This document shows, in pieces, positions 24,311-36,340 of a stretch of 64,000 nt of DNA; position 1 is the stretch's first letter; the number at the start of each line of letters is the position of its first letter. The position numbers and the translations under genes were made by a program. The notes below the pieces were generated by a model, which worked only from the letters and a program-made list of their open reading frames with translations, was not told the DNA's origin and made no database searches. Source of the stretch: Sclerotinia nivalis (Eukaryota; Ascomycota; Leotiomycetes; Helotiales; Sclerotiniaceae); the NCBI GenBank assembly GCA_029531795.1, contig JAPEIS010000005.1, positions 1,052,001-1,116,000 of the forward strand, read 5' to 3'.

Positions 24311-25110
24311 CTTGATCAGCGAATATTTTAAAGGAATGAAATAATTAGAAAATAAAAATAAAACCAATTTGTAATTGATCATGATGATAAAAAATGATAA
24401 TATTGTTCTTAATAATAATAACAACAATGATACAAAAAATTAAAAAATAAATTTTTTTTTTAATTTATTAAATTTTTTTTTATACTTATATAAAATATTA
24501 AAACTTGTATTAATTGAATAATATTCAATATTTCTTCAAACATTATGATTACAAATAGTCGTAGATTATTAGATTATTTCTAAAGATAGTCTAATTATAT
24601 TCGTAAGATACAAACTATCTCGAGAAGTATATCCTCAAAACTCTATAATTAAATAATTTCAGATCCTTATTGTAACACAATCGCTGTGACGATGGTCTTA
24701 ATTCAAGGCATAATAGAATGAATCAATTAATCCATACTAGAGAATAACAAACTGTCGTACAAAAGATAATGAAGTTGAGCCTTTTATGGTCCCTTCGGAG
24801 GGGACCAAAACCTAAGCGAATACAGGGTGAAATAAATGCAAGGCATTTTGGTCCCTTCGGAAGGGACCAAAGAACAAAATAAAGAATGGCCTAAGGCATT
24901 AATACAGGATCGTCACAATCGCCGTAAAGAGCTGGAAAACCAGGGTTCAGAGAAAGATATATAATTCGTAATTAATAAAACAACGAGAACTATAATATTT
25001 TTTTGGAACATTTTATTTGTAAAATAAATAGTCTTTTTAATATTTAATAATTTATAAAATATTAAAAAAATATAAACTATATTAATCTTGTCTTAAGTCC
25101 AGTGATCATC
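24311..25110. other. AT-rich block surrounding a solo LTR
   Basis: Very AT-rich, without ORFs, on both sides of the solo LTR at 24685-24917. It separates the broken gene fragments on either side and is probably a RIP-degraded repeat. No protein relic was recognised in it. Confidence 0.45.
24685..24917. mobile_element. Solo LTR (233 bp) with 5-bp target-site duplication
   Basis: It starts TGTGACGAT and ends with the exact inverse ATCGTCACA, so it has the TG...CA ends of an LTR. The 5 bp before it (24680-24684) and after it (24918-24922) are both ATCGC, a direct target-site duplication. No internal polyprotein is present, so this is a solo LTR left by recombination, or a small LTR-only derivative. 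It contains two near-identical palindromes, 24787-24807 and 24847-24871 (the second with perfect 12-bp arms). It is much less AT-rich than its surroundings, suggesting it arrived later than the surrounding decay. Confidence 0.85.
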
Positions 25111-25141
25111 GCGAACAAAACTCAATGAGCGAGTATCTGGT

Positions 25142-26051
25142 TTATACCACCTGCATAGGAGGCTTCCCACTCGCACAATCGCATAAAATCGGCAGGATGG
25201 AACATCTGGCATATACGTTCGCATCTACATTGTCGCTCTCGAGTATAGTGTTGTTCACACCTACGTTCATGCGCTGTATCAACAGCAGCTCCATCTTCCC
25301 GAGCCTGAGCGTCCCGTATCCCATCCTTCCCTTTGTAACACTGATCGAAAATACATCTCTGCTTGGATTATATTGCTTGAAGACCGGTAGATGCCTGCAC
25401 TGAGACACTCCCACGATTCCGTATTTGCACGCACCCCATAACACGTCCGTCGGCGCCTTTACCTGGGACTCTGAGTACCTTACCATGAGCTCACCCCTCG
25501 GGCCTGGCTCCAAACTCGCCCGTAGATGTGTACAGCTGGATGTGTATACCTGCTTCTCTTAGGTAGGTGGATCCAATCTCTTGAATCAGGAAATCGAATC
25601 GAGTCTATTCGTACAGCCGCTTGTCTTCCTGGCAGGCCACTCTTTCTCGCATCAGGTCCTTCTTGTCAATGAGGATGTTGGGATGTAACAGTTCACGGGT
25701 GCCCCTGCTTCTAACTGCGGGTATATCCTTCAACGGGACTAGCTCTCAGACAGTGAACATGATTTCATGTCCCAATATAAGCTCATCGTGGACCCCGTCA
25801 GGACAGCAGTCTTTAGCCAGGAGCTAGTATGTCCTTATGGTTTCGACTCTTTGCATGATTCCAAATGCAACTGCTACAACCCTTCCAGCGGCCTCCATAT
25901 ACGCTAGGCAGCACAGATAGATAAACCTATCATCGTCTGACCGTTCTCGAGGTTGATGCTTCCATTCTCGCCTACAGAGTCCACCAGCGAGAGGGTCGTA
26001 TAGTCGAATACCGCGTCGTTTCAACTCGTAGTCGCATATGCCCAGCTTCAT
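25142..26051 (-). pseudogene. Broken unrecognised gene, minus strand
   Basis: Coding-like minus-strand sequence runs from about 26050 to 25142 but changes frame and carries stops. Examples in order are L-Y-D-P-L-A-G-G-L-C-R-R-E-W, then H-P-N-I-L-I-D-K-K-D-L-M-R-E-R, then a TAG, then F-L-I-Q-E-I-G-S-T-Y-L-R-E-A-G, and finally a 123-codon frame with D-V-L-W-G-A-C-K-Y-G-I-V-G-V. No domain identified. It lies next to the AT-rich block, consistent with an accessory gene in decay. Confidence 0.35.
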
Positions 26052-26307
26052 GCACTTTTATAGCTACCTCCAAAAACGGGTCGTTCGAGCCGTGATTTTC
26101 TGTCTCCAGGACGGCTAAATTAGACTATATTACCCTTCTGTCTGCGGTAGTCGGCCGCTCTGTACTTGAGCATGGAATCCCTGAGGTCATACCCACGGTC
26201 AACGGGTTGTTCCGAGTAACCATTTGCGTGGCCATATAGCTATGATCGAAACCATGTTCGCCATACCGCGTCAGGGTAGCTTACGCGGCCTCCTCCAAAA
26301 GAAGCGT

Positions 26308-26433
26308 GCGAGTGGACTCGCAACATCAAGATGGACAAACGCTCAAGCTTCTATCTTCAGAGAGCGGGTGAGTGGGCGGGCGAATGGACTAACAACATCG
26401 AGATGGATAAACGCTCAAGCTTCTACCCTCAAA
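26308..26433 (+). repeat. Imperfect direct repeat, two ~54-bp units, 72-bp period
   Basis: Unit one starts at 26308 and unit two at 26380. Both read as GCGA(G/A)TGGACT...AACATC(A/G)AGATGGA(C/T)AAACGCTCAAGCTTCTA. They lie in one + strand ORF and encode the repeated peptide T-S-R-W-(T/I)-N-A-Q-A-S, which could be chance or the remnant of a repetitive protein. Confidence 0.6.
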
Positions 26434-27351
26434 CCTTTGCCTATACAATCAACTTCGATGGAATCAATTGAATTCAAAAACACTGCAAAACAGTGGATTG
26501 TACTTCCTTCAATATGTTCATTATAATCTTTCCATACAACCACAATCGACTTTTCACAATATTAAAACCAATATTCTACTTATCAAGGAAAAACTTCATA
26601 TAGATTCTTCTCTCCAGAAGTCAATCGGCCTCCTTTTTTCTTGACAACCATTCTAGTTGAAGATCCAAACACAATCACGGAAGCAACTGGTTACACTTTC
26701 CGAACACATGTTCCTGTTCCAGCTACTTCATATATACCGTCTATGGATACAGAATATTCTTCTTCAAGTGTAGGATACTCAACCAACCTCCCCCTCTCTC
26801 GTCAACCATTTTAATCGAAGACTCAAATACAGATAAAAACACAAAAGTAACTGATACAGAACAATTTCCTTCAAGTGTCTGATTCATTTTCATTCCCTCC
26901 TAGACCTAGAATATCCGATAGAAATCTTTCCAATATCAACAGCGAAGATATGTTGAGACAAATACACCTGTATTCACTCCTTTCCATTAAAGAAACAACA
27001 GTATTATGAATCGATCACCGTTGTCTCCTGATCGTAAATGGAATCAAATACAAATACATCTGTTTTCATCTCTTTCATCGAGGCGTCCGGAGTCACGGAC
27101 ACGCTCATGTATCACTGCAGGGACTCAGATATAGAAGGATCAGAGCTTTCTGATCCAGCAGGAGCAGGACATAGCAAAAGTGAGCCCATATTAATGCAGG
27201 GTCGATCCTTCAGCGCTATTGTCGGTCAAGTGGATACGGTCAAGTGTGACCCTTCATTACTGTTCTTCTGTTTTGAATTTCGGTATTCGGCGCCACTAAA
27301 GTTCACATTGGTAATGACTTTGAGGTTCTTCGCGAGCTCATAACCTCCTTC
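26434..27351. other. Accessory-region DNA without a supported gene
   Basis: Only short frames of no known family are present. A Ser/Asp-rich + strand frame (27038-27343) is not convincing. Confidence 0.35.
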
Positions 27352-27700
27352 TTAATTGAGGCGGACACCAAAACCGCTTCGATACATCCAGATTTCCACA
27401 TTGCCAGCGGGTTTGCAATCACCCTGGATACACCCATATGCAATCCCACCCCGGACTCCAAGAGAGCACCATGATGGACAAACAACAACATCTTCTGTAC
27501 TTCCATCAAGACCATATAGGGCTCCTTGAATGAATGATTCCAAGGCACCCAAATAGTATGAGAATCTTCCAGCCTTGCTTGATATTGTGGACACCTGCTG
27601 GTAATATTTGAATTTTAATCGTACGAAGATGATCCTCCTCAGCTTCTTTCATATTCTTTCTATTGACATTGACACTTGTCGGTCTCCTAGATCCCCTCAA
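27352..27700 (-). pseudogene. Fragment of an unrecognised Cys-containing protein
   Basis: An 80-codon frame (27594-27352) reads S-T-I-S-S-K-A-G-R-F-S-Y-Y-L-G-A-L, then C-P-S-W-C-S-L-G-V-R-G-G-I-A-Y-G-C-I-Q. The upstream continuation to 27700 is in a different frame (K-E-A-E-E-D-H-L-R-T-I-K-I). The shift of frame at about 27600 points to a broken gene, or to an intron too poorly marked to place. Function unknown. Confidence 0.3.
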
Positions 27701-27740
27701 CTGTTCCGGTTCTGAATATCCTTCTCAACATTGAGCACCC

Positions 27741-27971
27741 ATGGCCATTTTAGCACATTCTGCTCTTCGACATCATTGGTATCAAGGCCAAGTCTCTGGA
27801 GGCGCCTACGAGAGGTCCATGTCCGAATGGTTATCTCCTTTTGACACCCTTCGACAAAAAGACTCTGTGGTCACGACAAAGGGAAAAAATGTAGTCCGTA
27901 ATGCCAAGACGAGATTAATCACAAACGCAGGGAAATGGGCAAGTGGAGGAGGTATGTTGAAACCAAGTTGA
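27741..27971 (+). CDS. Unrecognised short ORF, possible first exon
   Basis: 76 codons from an ATG in a CCATGG context. The sequence A-L-R-H-H-W-Y-Q-G-Q-V-S-G-G-A-Y-E-R runs up to W-A-S-G-G-G and is followed by a GTATGT donor-like site at about 27952. No downstream exon that clearly continues it was found. No known domain. Confidence 0.25.
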   Translation: MAILAHSALRHHWYQGQVSGGAYERSMSEWLSPFDTLRQKDSVVTTKGKNVVRNAKTRLITNAGKWASGGGMLKPS

Positions 27972-28368
27972 AATGGTCTAAGACAGGGACTGGTATGCTC
28001 TGTCAGTAAGGTTGAAATCATGACAAACAATAAGGGAACGTCAAGATGTATATCTCAACAAATGCTGAATACATCTCGCGCATGATGCATCTGAAGGTCA
28101 TGTGTTGGAAGCGTGCATTATTGGTGATCAAAAGGGAATACCCAAAAGATCATATCCTATACATAAAAAAAAGTGAATACCCACCCCTCAATTCTATCTC
28201 TATCGGTGGCCCAAGCTCCTTCCCACCAAACTCACTCGCAGCTCACAATCACAATCGCGTCAATCTCAAGCTAGCCGACCACTTATCACTATCAAACGCG
28301 CCTCCCAATCTTAGCCTCGAGTAAATCAATTCAACCCAAAACTTTTCATCTTGTCGCAAACCCAAAAC

Positions 28369-30025
28369 ATGGACATCGACAATGATGAGGAAATATTGCG
28401 CACACTCGCATATGGTCAACCTATTGATTTGTACGTTTTGCGCATTCTTATGACGGTCGGGAATGTGGAGTGTGATGGGTTAATACTGACTGACTGACAC
28501 TTGGGTTGCAGCTCAACATGGCCGAGTTTACTTGAAAGGTTGATGATTAGATTGGAAAAGGTGCGATTGCACCTCATTTACTTTTCCAAGACCCTATATG
28601 ATGCGCAGACAGCTAATTCAATACCAGATTGCCATCACAGATTTCCAAATTCCAAAACTTCCAACATACGCACGCCCCTCCTCTCCTTCACTCTCCCCCA
28701 AACAAGATACCAATAAGGAAAACCCCTCTTCCGACTCTCCGCCTTCGTTAGAATCTCTTCCCTCAATCTGCTACAAGCAACTTCTTGACATACAAAATAC
28801 CTTGAACAAGACATTTCCAACTCATCCTCCTCATACAATTCAACGTCTCTCCGAGCTCCTCCTAAATCCTACCCAGCACCATCGTTCTCTTCCCTCTTAC
28901 CTTCACGCCCTCGACCGTGTCATCCACGTCACATCGCCCATAACCGCATTTCCCCTTCCACCGGCCATCCCAGACCCAAGAGTTTCTTCCTCGGTCCTCA
29001 GCAATGGAACTCCCCCATCAGTCGACCCTCTGAGCATTAGCTGGAGCAATCCTACATCTGGAACCGCCTCTGCGAATGGAGGACTGGGTAGCGATGAAGC
29101 ATTGGGGGGCGCGTTGTTGACACCTATAAGTTGGTTAAATAAGCGCGAATCAAGCCTCACGCACAATGGCTCAAATGGTACGAGTTCTGGAGGCGCTTCG
29201 CCGCGTGGGGAAGTACGCACCGAGAGTACTGAAACAATTGATGGACCAAATGGACCCGGTGGTGTTGAGACGGTTTCTGTATCCGTTAATGGAATTTCAT
29301 CAGTTGGTTCCCATGTAATAATGTCATTACTCTCGTCACCCGTGTCTAGTTTAGGAGAACAGGGGTTGAGAGCAGAAGGTGGAGTTACACAGGGAGAATT
29401 ATTACGCCAGGAGCAGAAAGCCGGAGTGGTGCCAGCATCGCAGTTGAGGGTGATGCAGAGAGAACCCGATAGAGAAGATTGGATAGGGAGAATAGATGAA
29501 AATGGAATGGGAGAAGAGGATGAATTGCCACATGCGAGAGGTCCAGAGGAAATTGGGATAGAGGATATGGGGCCCCAGGAACGGGGAAAGGTACCGATGA
29601 CTGGAGGTGGAATTGATGTTGAGGCTGCCGTGGGAAGAAGGCCGGATTACACAGAGGAGAAGGAAGTGGAGAAAAAGACGAAAGAAGAGGATGGTGAAGT
29701 GAGCGGAAAGTCGAATGAAGATGCAGATGGAGATGCGGTCATGAACGTTGAGGTGAAGGATGAAGGTGGAGAATCAACTGCATTGAAAAGAGCCGCGGAA
29801 GACGATATTGGAAGTGAAGCTGGGGAAAAGAGAGTCAAAGAGGAGATGGATTTTGAACCTAATCCTGATTCTGCGATCAAACGAGACACTGTCAAGAAAG
29901 AGGAAAATGAGAATGTAATACAAAAAGAGGAAAATACCAAGATGGAAACAGATACGGAGACTGATACGATAACGGAGGTTGTAGACGCAAGCGAAAAGAA
30001 ACAATGTGTCAAGGAGGATATTTAG
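28369..30025 (+). CDS. PSY4: Protein phosphatase 4 regulatory subunit R2 (PPP4R2/Psy4)
   Basis: Exons 28369-28430, 28512-28560 and 28628-30025 encode 502 aa. Splicing joins D-F-S-T-W-P-S-L-L-E-R-L to R-L-E-K-I-A-I-T-D-F-Q-I-P-K-L-P, the PPP4R2 N-terminal signature. The core helix region C-Y-K-Q-L-L-D-I-Q-N-T-L and the I-Q-R-L-S-E-L-L-L...H-A-L-D-R-V-I-H-V-T-S block follow within the first ~190 residues. The remainder is low-complexity and then strongly acidic/Lys-rich, as in relatives. PP4 with this subunit dephosphorylates gamma-H2A and checkpoint proteins in the nucleus; the role is inferred from the family. The second intron has a GCTAAT branch site. Confidence 0.85.
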
Positions 30026-30961
30026 TGATGTGTTGATGAGGCAATAAGCCAGCCTTGAGAATATCACACAAAGAGAGAATAATGGGGAGCCCGACCGTGA
30101 GCTTAAGCGAGGGAGAACCCAGAGAGAGAGTGTGTGTAAAGAGAGAAGACCAACGGTCTTGAGATACGAATGACTCGTTAGATACCAAGTTGATGATACT
30201 GTAAGCTATTACCCAAAAGATGAATATAATGGGCTGCTTATGAAATACTAAGTATTGTAAGATTAGTATCTAAACATATTAGTGATGAAAGCTCATATTG
30301 CTCCATGATATTCCTTTATATTTTGTGTATTTCTGAACATGAACATGATTTATAAGCTTGAAGTTCCCGATCAAATAGGTAAGTTGAGTTGATATCACTT
30401 CAAACTTCATTCTCACCTCGCCTCACTACCCTTCCATTCACATTTACCTCACCCCCTTCATCCCTCCCATTCCCCTTCACCACTTAAAACAAGCAGGAAA
30501 CTTTTGCGGCACATCTGAATAATTAATTACCGTGATTTCTATTCAATTAATTTCGCGACAATTTTACTTCATCGTTCATTAGATTCAACATTTTCGACCT
30601 ATTTTCTGTTCTTCTCCTTCTTCGTCTAGATTTTGTATGACGCAGCCTTTGGTGTTGGGCGTCCATACACTGATGTGATATAATTCATTCTTTCTAATCC
30701 AAAGTGGAGTCGATGCTAATGTATGAAGATCTCTCTTCGTTCCATCGCTATTCCCGTTGCTTGCACAGTCTGAAATGTAGACCTTGACCTCAACATATAT
30801 GTATGTGTGTGTCCCACATCCCATAAACGCCCCGTCCAATCCTGTAATGCTATATCCTAACCCAACGCAGCCCATCCATCCATATTTAATCCAAGACATA
30901 CGCCTGCCATAAAGCTTATATACACCTTCCCATAATGCCCATGCGTATTCCCCGCGTTTCC
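30026..30961. other. Convergent intergenic region
   Basis: 3' flanks of the PP4 subunit gene (+) and the Rmd5 gene (-). A GA-rich tract lies at about 30070-30150. No gene seen. Confidence 0.5.
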
Positions 30962-32426
30962 CTACAAATAAATCTGCCTCGCATCCTTCGGTTGACTCTC
31001 ATTCGGACAGTACGGACACTTAAACCTCCCGCCCTTACTCAACCTATGCAGACTTTCCTTCGCAACCACATGACCACACGGCATCATCATGGGGGGATTC
31101 GTTTCACTCGTCTGTTCTTTACTCACCGGACATACAAAAATCGGATGGAACATCATACTTCTGGGCAATGCGATCTCTACCGGAAGTTCTGTTGCTGTCG
31201 TCCATTCTGTGCGTTTTTCTTTGACAATGGAAGCGAGTTTTATGAGGGTGGGAAGGGCGATGGCACCGGCTGTGGCAGCGAGGTAAAGGGGGGATTCGGC
31301 GGAGAGGCCGAGAAGCGAACAGAATTCGCGTGTGAAAGAGTTGCAGACGTCTGACCATGAGGTGGAGGTATTGAAGGTTTGTTGATAGGGTGAGTTTTGG
31401 AGATTGGACTCGAAGACCATGGCAGTAATGAGCTGTTGGATCTCGCGGAGGAAACGGCTTTGGAATTGAGGAAAGTAAATGCGTGCGTAGCGGAGTGCGC
31501 CTGGTAGACCGTTGTTTTCGTCATCTGGAAGGCCATTCACGTTTGGGCCTAGAAATAACCAAACGAATTGGAGTTTGTTGAGTTCGAATTCGAGATTACT
31601 ACCTCGACTTTCTAGCTCTTTGCTGTTTTTTTGTGCCCACTCTATTGCCGGACGAAGGTTTCGTTGTTTGAGTTGGTGTAAAATATTATACATGGTCTCG
31701 AATTCCCCTTGTAGTCCTTGTGATTCTTCGGCAGCGAAATCGCCCAAAACATCTCCGTCTGATGCGAAGATTTCGTCCCTCTGTGATGTGAATAAGTCTC
31801 CATTTGTTTCCCGACTCGAGCCATTCTCTTGGAAATTTTGTGTTTCTTCGAAGAATGTTGAAGCTACGCCGAATTGTCCCTCGCGTAAGAGATGCATGGT
31901 GATAGCTCGATTTACGAGTTTTGGATAGCTTGCGAGGGCATCGATCTCAGTCGGTAATGTTTGTTTTGGGAGATTCTGAAGAGCAAATGGTCAGCTCACG
32001 GTCATGTGTATCACTATAAGCATGCATCACTCACCGCGTTCAAGGCCTTGCCATAGGTAGTATGGGCTTTGTGGATCTTTTTGATATCATCATTAACTTT
32101 ATCAAAACCATTCTTCAGCGGGTTTTGAAGTCTGGCTAAAGTTATGGAAACAGAATGAGGCTCTAGATGAAAAGAACAGTTCAGTGACTATCCAATGCCG
32201 TTAGAGCAAAACCGAGGTGGCAATAGGGACATTCAAAGCTTCCATGTCTTCACGTCCCTATGTCCCGTCGTAGGCTTGCTTCTTTGGAGTAGAGAATTTA
32301 TTTACCTGATTCGATAGAGTATCTTGCTCTCTCAAGTTGCTGTATGATCTTTTCCACATCTTCAATACTTTGATCAAAGCTGGAGTCCCTTTGTAGCTTA
32401 ATAAGCTCCGTCTCAAGCACATCCAT
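30962..32426 (-). CDS. RMD5: Rmd5/Gid2, RING subunit of the GID/CTLH ubiquitin ligase
   Basis: Exons 32426-32306, 32162-32035 and 31975-30962 encode 420 aa, almost the length of yeast Rmd5. The N-terminus is a coiled coil. A LisH/CTLH region lies in the middle (I-T-M-H-L-L-R-E-G-Q-F-G-V-A). The C-terminus has the degenerate RING of the family: C-P-V-S-K-E, M-P-C-G-H-V and C-P-Y-C, ending A-R-Q-I-Y-L. In yeast the GID complex marks gluconeogenic enzymes for degradation when glucose returns. Introns are 143 and 59 bp. The first joins E-S to E-P-H-S-V-S in frame. Confidence 0.9.
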
Positions 32427-33246
32427 AGCTGTTCACCCCGCCTTAGTTTCTGGATGTAGGTATCAATGTATGTTCGCAATCGCTGTCTCCATATACCGGA
32501 TGGATTATGAGTTTGATGTCGGTATTGTATGTATATGATGGTGGGAAGGGTATATGTGAATTCAATAAAGCTGCTCTGTTGTTAAACTTCGTAGAATCGT
32601 AAATATTATCGATTGTCGTCAGTTTGTTGTACGATATGATATGTTGACTTCATCGGGACTTCATCGGTATTGATACGGTTCCATTTACAGGTGAATCCCG
32701 GGAAATGATGAATTGTTAAGGGAGTTCGCAGGGGAGCTTGGGTCCCAATTATAGAAGGTGTTCAAGGATAATAAAGCCAAAAAAGAAGCCCCTAATGTTT
32801 TTTTCGCCTTTCTTTCTACCTACAAATCCAATCAGATCATATGCGCATGCGTGCATGCGTAAACCAACCTTTGAATGAATAAAAAGCACAATATAAAACA
32901 ACTGTTGTATTCTTTTTTTTTATGGAATTCAAAGCTATGTGATTCAAAAAGGGAGAGAGAGAGAGAGAGAGATGGACATCGGTTCTTCATTAATTTGAAA
33001 CATACATTGATGTAAAAATTCCTTACTCCTTACTCCTTTTCTATTCAAAATTTATAAATATATGAACTCATGAAGAAGACATTGCAATGAAGATTTTCCC
33101 TTTTTACCATCGACATCACATCAAGGACCCCGGTTACCGCAGCACAGCACAGCACAGCACAGCACAGCACAGCACAGCACAGAGCGCAAGAGCCTAGTGA
33201 ACAAGGAAGGAAAGGGAATTAAGGACAGAGGCATAAAAGGAATAAC
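32427..33246. promoter_or_regulatory. Divergent intergenic region between the RMD5 and Stb6-like genes
   Basis: An 820-bp spacer with the promoters of both genes. It contains a (GA)n tract at about 32951-32971, T-rich runs and the AGCAC repeat listed separately. Confidence 0.4.
33140..33182 (+). repeat. (AGCAC)n pentanucleotide microsatellite
   Basis: Eight uninterrupted AGCAC units end 65 bp before the Stb6-like start codon, so they are likely within its 5' UTR or core promoter. Such tracts often vary in length between strains. Confidence 0.9.
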
Positions 33247-36008
33247 ATGTCTTTTCGTTTTTCAATTCCTCATGCATATGATCCAAATATGAATAGAGAG
33301 GATCTTTTGACCCTTTCGAGGACGACTTCTCATTCTTATAAAAGTGGTTTAACCTCTCAAGCAAAACCGAATAATGGCAATAAATCAGAGCATGCGAAGC
33401 AACCTTATGTATTCGCAGATCCAATTGCTTTCAGGCATGAGAACTCTTACTATTGAGTTCAGAATTCCTTACTAATTTTTTGACTTTCAACAGATATCTA
33501 GAGGAGGACAACGCCACGGAAGTTATAGAACGTCACGGAGAACTTAAAGGTTACGAAATTTATCTGGTCGAGCAATGGGCATGTTCGAGGGTACATCCCA
33601 CTTTCGTTATTACGACTTATACAGGGGATGCCAGCCATAAGATTCAAGTAGGGGTACTGGGGATTCCTGCAGATAAGGAGACATGGAATCCGAGACTCCG
33701 AGTCTACTTCAACGCCATTTCTCAATATCATGCCAGATCTAAGGATACGCCATTGGGCACATTGATGGTTACAAATTTGAGCAGCTTTCCTTCTGGCCTC
33801 AATGTCATCCCGGTACCGAATGGAGACGTGAGGAAACATAGGGAAGATTTCACTGTCAACGAGAATTTGAAGAGGTTAGGATGTTCTGGTCGATCCGGCA
33901 TGAGCCTTCAGACCCCGGCGGCTGCGACACAAGCCAAATTCTTTCAATTATACAAAACGAGCGATCGAATACCCCTATATGGTGCTGTCATCGAACTAGT
34001 AAAGCTTTGTCAAGTAGCCCTAATGATATTCGGGAAATTAGAACAGGAATACGCTGATGGTTGTCTTTGCGATGTTACGGAGAGAGCAATAAATGATTGG
34101 TGGACTGAAATTGGATCTGAATACTACAACATTGAACCATCCGATGGGATTCTAGGTCCTACTACTGTGGCCGCACTTCTAGGATTGCTTATGGGTGCTA
34201 GAAATCGACTCAATTATTATGGAGCCCCGGTGGCTAAGGACGCTTTTGATGTTGTTAGTCTTAAGCGCGGTATAGCTTATTTTCAAAAGTCCCAGAAAAT
34301 GGAGCGTACTAGGAGGCTAGATAGGCACACTCTACAGCGGTTACATCAAGTCACTGCGAAAGGTGCTGCGGGAGATGGTTGGGCAGTTCCAAAAGCGGTG
34401 AAATCGACCCTTGCAGAAGTTAGTGGGAAAAGTGGTGAAATGGTTATGGGAATGGTTGGTCGTGATAAATCTGGGATTGCCGACATCGAGACTTGGGATT
34501 TAGAGCGCTTCATAACTCTGGTACATGGAGCAAGATCGAAATGGTTATGGTATGGAAAATCTAGACGGACAGGTGCCGATGATCATGGTAAATCGGAATC
34601 TGCGGCGGCTCACATGTCGTTCACGAAGGATGACCATGGTGGATACATGTGGTCTCACAACAGAGCTGATTCAGTGCCTCCAGAGGATGATACAGATATT
34701 CGCAGAAAAGAAGTCTCCGATGACATATACTCCGCTCAGCCTCCAGGATCGGCAACGAGTATGTTGGAAACTTCGAATGACCGAGAATTCCAACTTCACA
34801 AAGCTGTGTTTAAAAAGGCTACTGGAAAGATGAGCGAGGCCAAGCAAGGTTTTGGACGAATTAAGGATGCTGTTGGCCTACGCGGCCATGCCAGTAAACA
34901 TTCGAAAGACGAAAATCGTGACTTGGATGAGAACGGTGGTTACTTTAGCCCGGGACATCTGACCACAACACCCTATGGGTCAAGCACACCATCTAGCCCA
35001 ACAACTAACAAAGCATTTAGTTGGAAAATCAAACCGGGAGAATATGAAAGTGCAATTCCAAAACCTAAAGACGTCGTGACCGGATTAGCGCAAGCTGGGC
35101 TGCGTGAAAGGGGTAGCGAATCACCTCCTGATAATTCCAAGACAAGCTTGCCAGGTCTCACTCCAAATCCAAGCGCTTTACAATTGGAGGAAAGAAAGGC
35201 CGCGGAAGCCGAAGAACAGTGGCAGGCACAGGCGCAGGAGATTCGGCGCGAACTTGTGGCAAAGGAACCTTCGATTTCAGGCTCCATTTTCGGCGAAGGT
35301 GACCTTGAAGGTCCAGTTTTAGAGGCAGAACGTAGTGACAATCATAATTTTGTGGCAATACTTCATCGTCGACATAGTGTTTCCGATGTGTCTCACACGA
35401 GGAGACATCGCTGCGAAGATCGAATACAGCGCCACGCGTCTTTCAGCGATGCCGAAGACGCTATTCTAACCTGGGATCCTGTTGGTATTATTGACAAGTT
35501 TGATGAATCAGATGAGTGGCTTGCATTACAAAATCATAAACTACTCAACGAGGATTATAAACGAATATACGAGAAGATATTGGATCTCCGCAACAATCTA
35601 TGCCCATGGGTACAACAAAGAATCGACGGAATCAACCTTTTAGAGGATCAAGCTGCTTTGGACCAAGAAAGATTTCAAGAACTACACATGCAGCTGAGCG
35701 AAGAATACCAGGATCTAAGGAAGAACACGCAAGACTTCCTTGGCGAAGAACGATCTCATGTTACAGAAACTCTCAAGGATATTGAAGTCCTTGGAGCTAA
35801 ACTTGAGTACGAGCTTGATTCTCTCGTCTCAAAAGTACAGGACGTAGAGGATGGTGTATCTCAATTCGAAAGACAGGTAGATGATTTGGAAACACGGGCA
35901 GATGAACTGGAAAATATTTTTAGAAAAGAAAGTTGGGCTCATTGGGTTGTTCGCTCCATCACAGGAATTGGTACTGGCCCAAATATTGTGGCACCGAGGA
36001 GCCCTTGA
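33247..36008 (+). CDS. Stb6/Stb2-like Sin3-binding protein
   Basis: Exons 33247-33434 and 33494-36008 encode 900 aa. The junction gives D-P-I-A-F-R-Y-L-E-E-D, followed by G-Y-E-I-Y-L-V-E-Q-W-A-C-S-R, typical of the STB6-like N-terminal domain. The 59-bp intron begins with GC rather than GT (GCATGA) and has a consensus TACTAAT branch and a CAACAG acceptor; no GT donor in the right phase is available. After a peptidoglycan-binding-like helical segment (D-G-I-L-G-P-T-T-V-A-A-L-L) comes a long polar region. The C-terminus is a coiled coil (about 680-870) with a Trp-containing end. Yeast Stb6/Stb2 bind the Sin3 deacetylase corepressor, but their role is poorly known. Confidence 0.8.
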
Positions 36009-36340
36009 TTTTATATTAGTTATTCGACAACTACATTCAGCAGGCGTTTTGGGAATACCCATCAAGCATTTATATTATTTGAGCGTATGGATTGGAGTTT
36101 TGGGATTTGGGGGTAGTGGATATGAACGTCGTTTGTGCTGTCCTTGTACCACATTCTAATGTACAATATCAACAGGAATGAGTTTTATCATCACCCGCTA
36201 CTGTTTCTTCATGTCCTCAACGTCTTCCGATTGATTCCTTTTATGCCTTTCCATCATCATGTCATCTCTGCATCATGTGCATACCCAAACGGGCTAATAA
36301 TAAAACCGCCCCAAAGAAGCTTCCTTCCATCAAAATCAAT
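36009..36340. other. Convergent 3' flanks
   Basis: Short spacer between the Stb6-like gene (+) and TIM10 (-). Nothing further seen. Confidence 0.5.
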
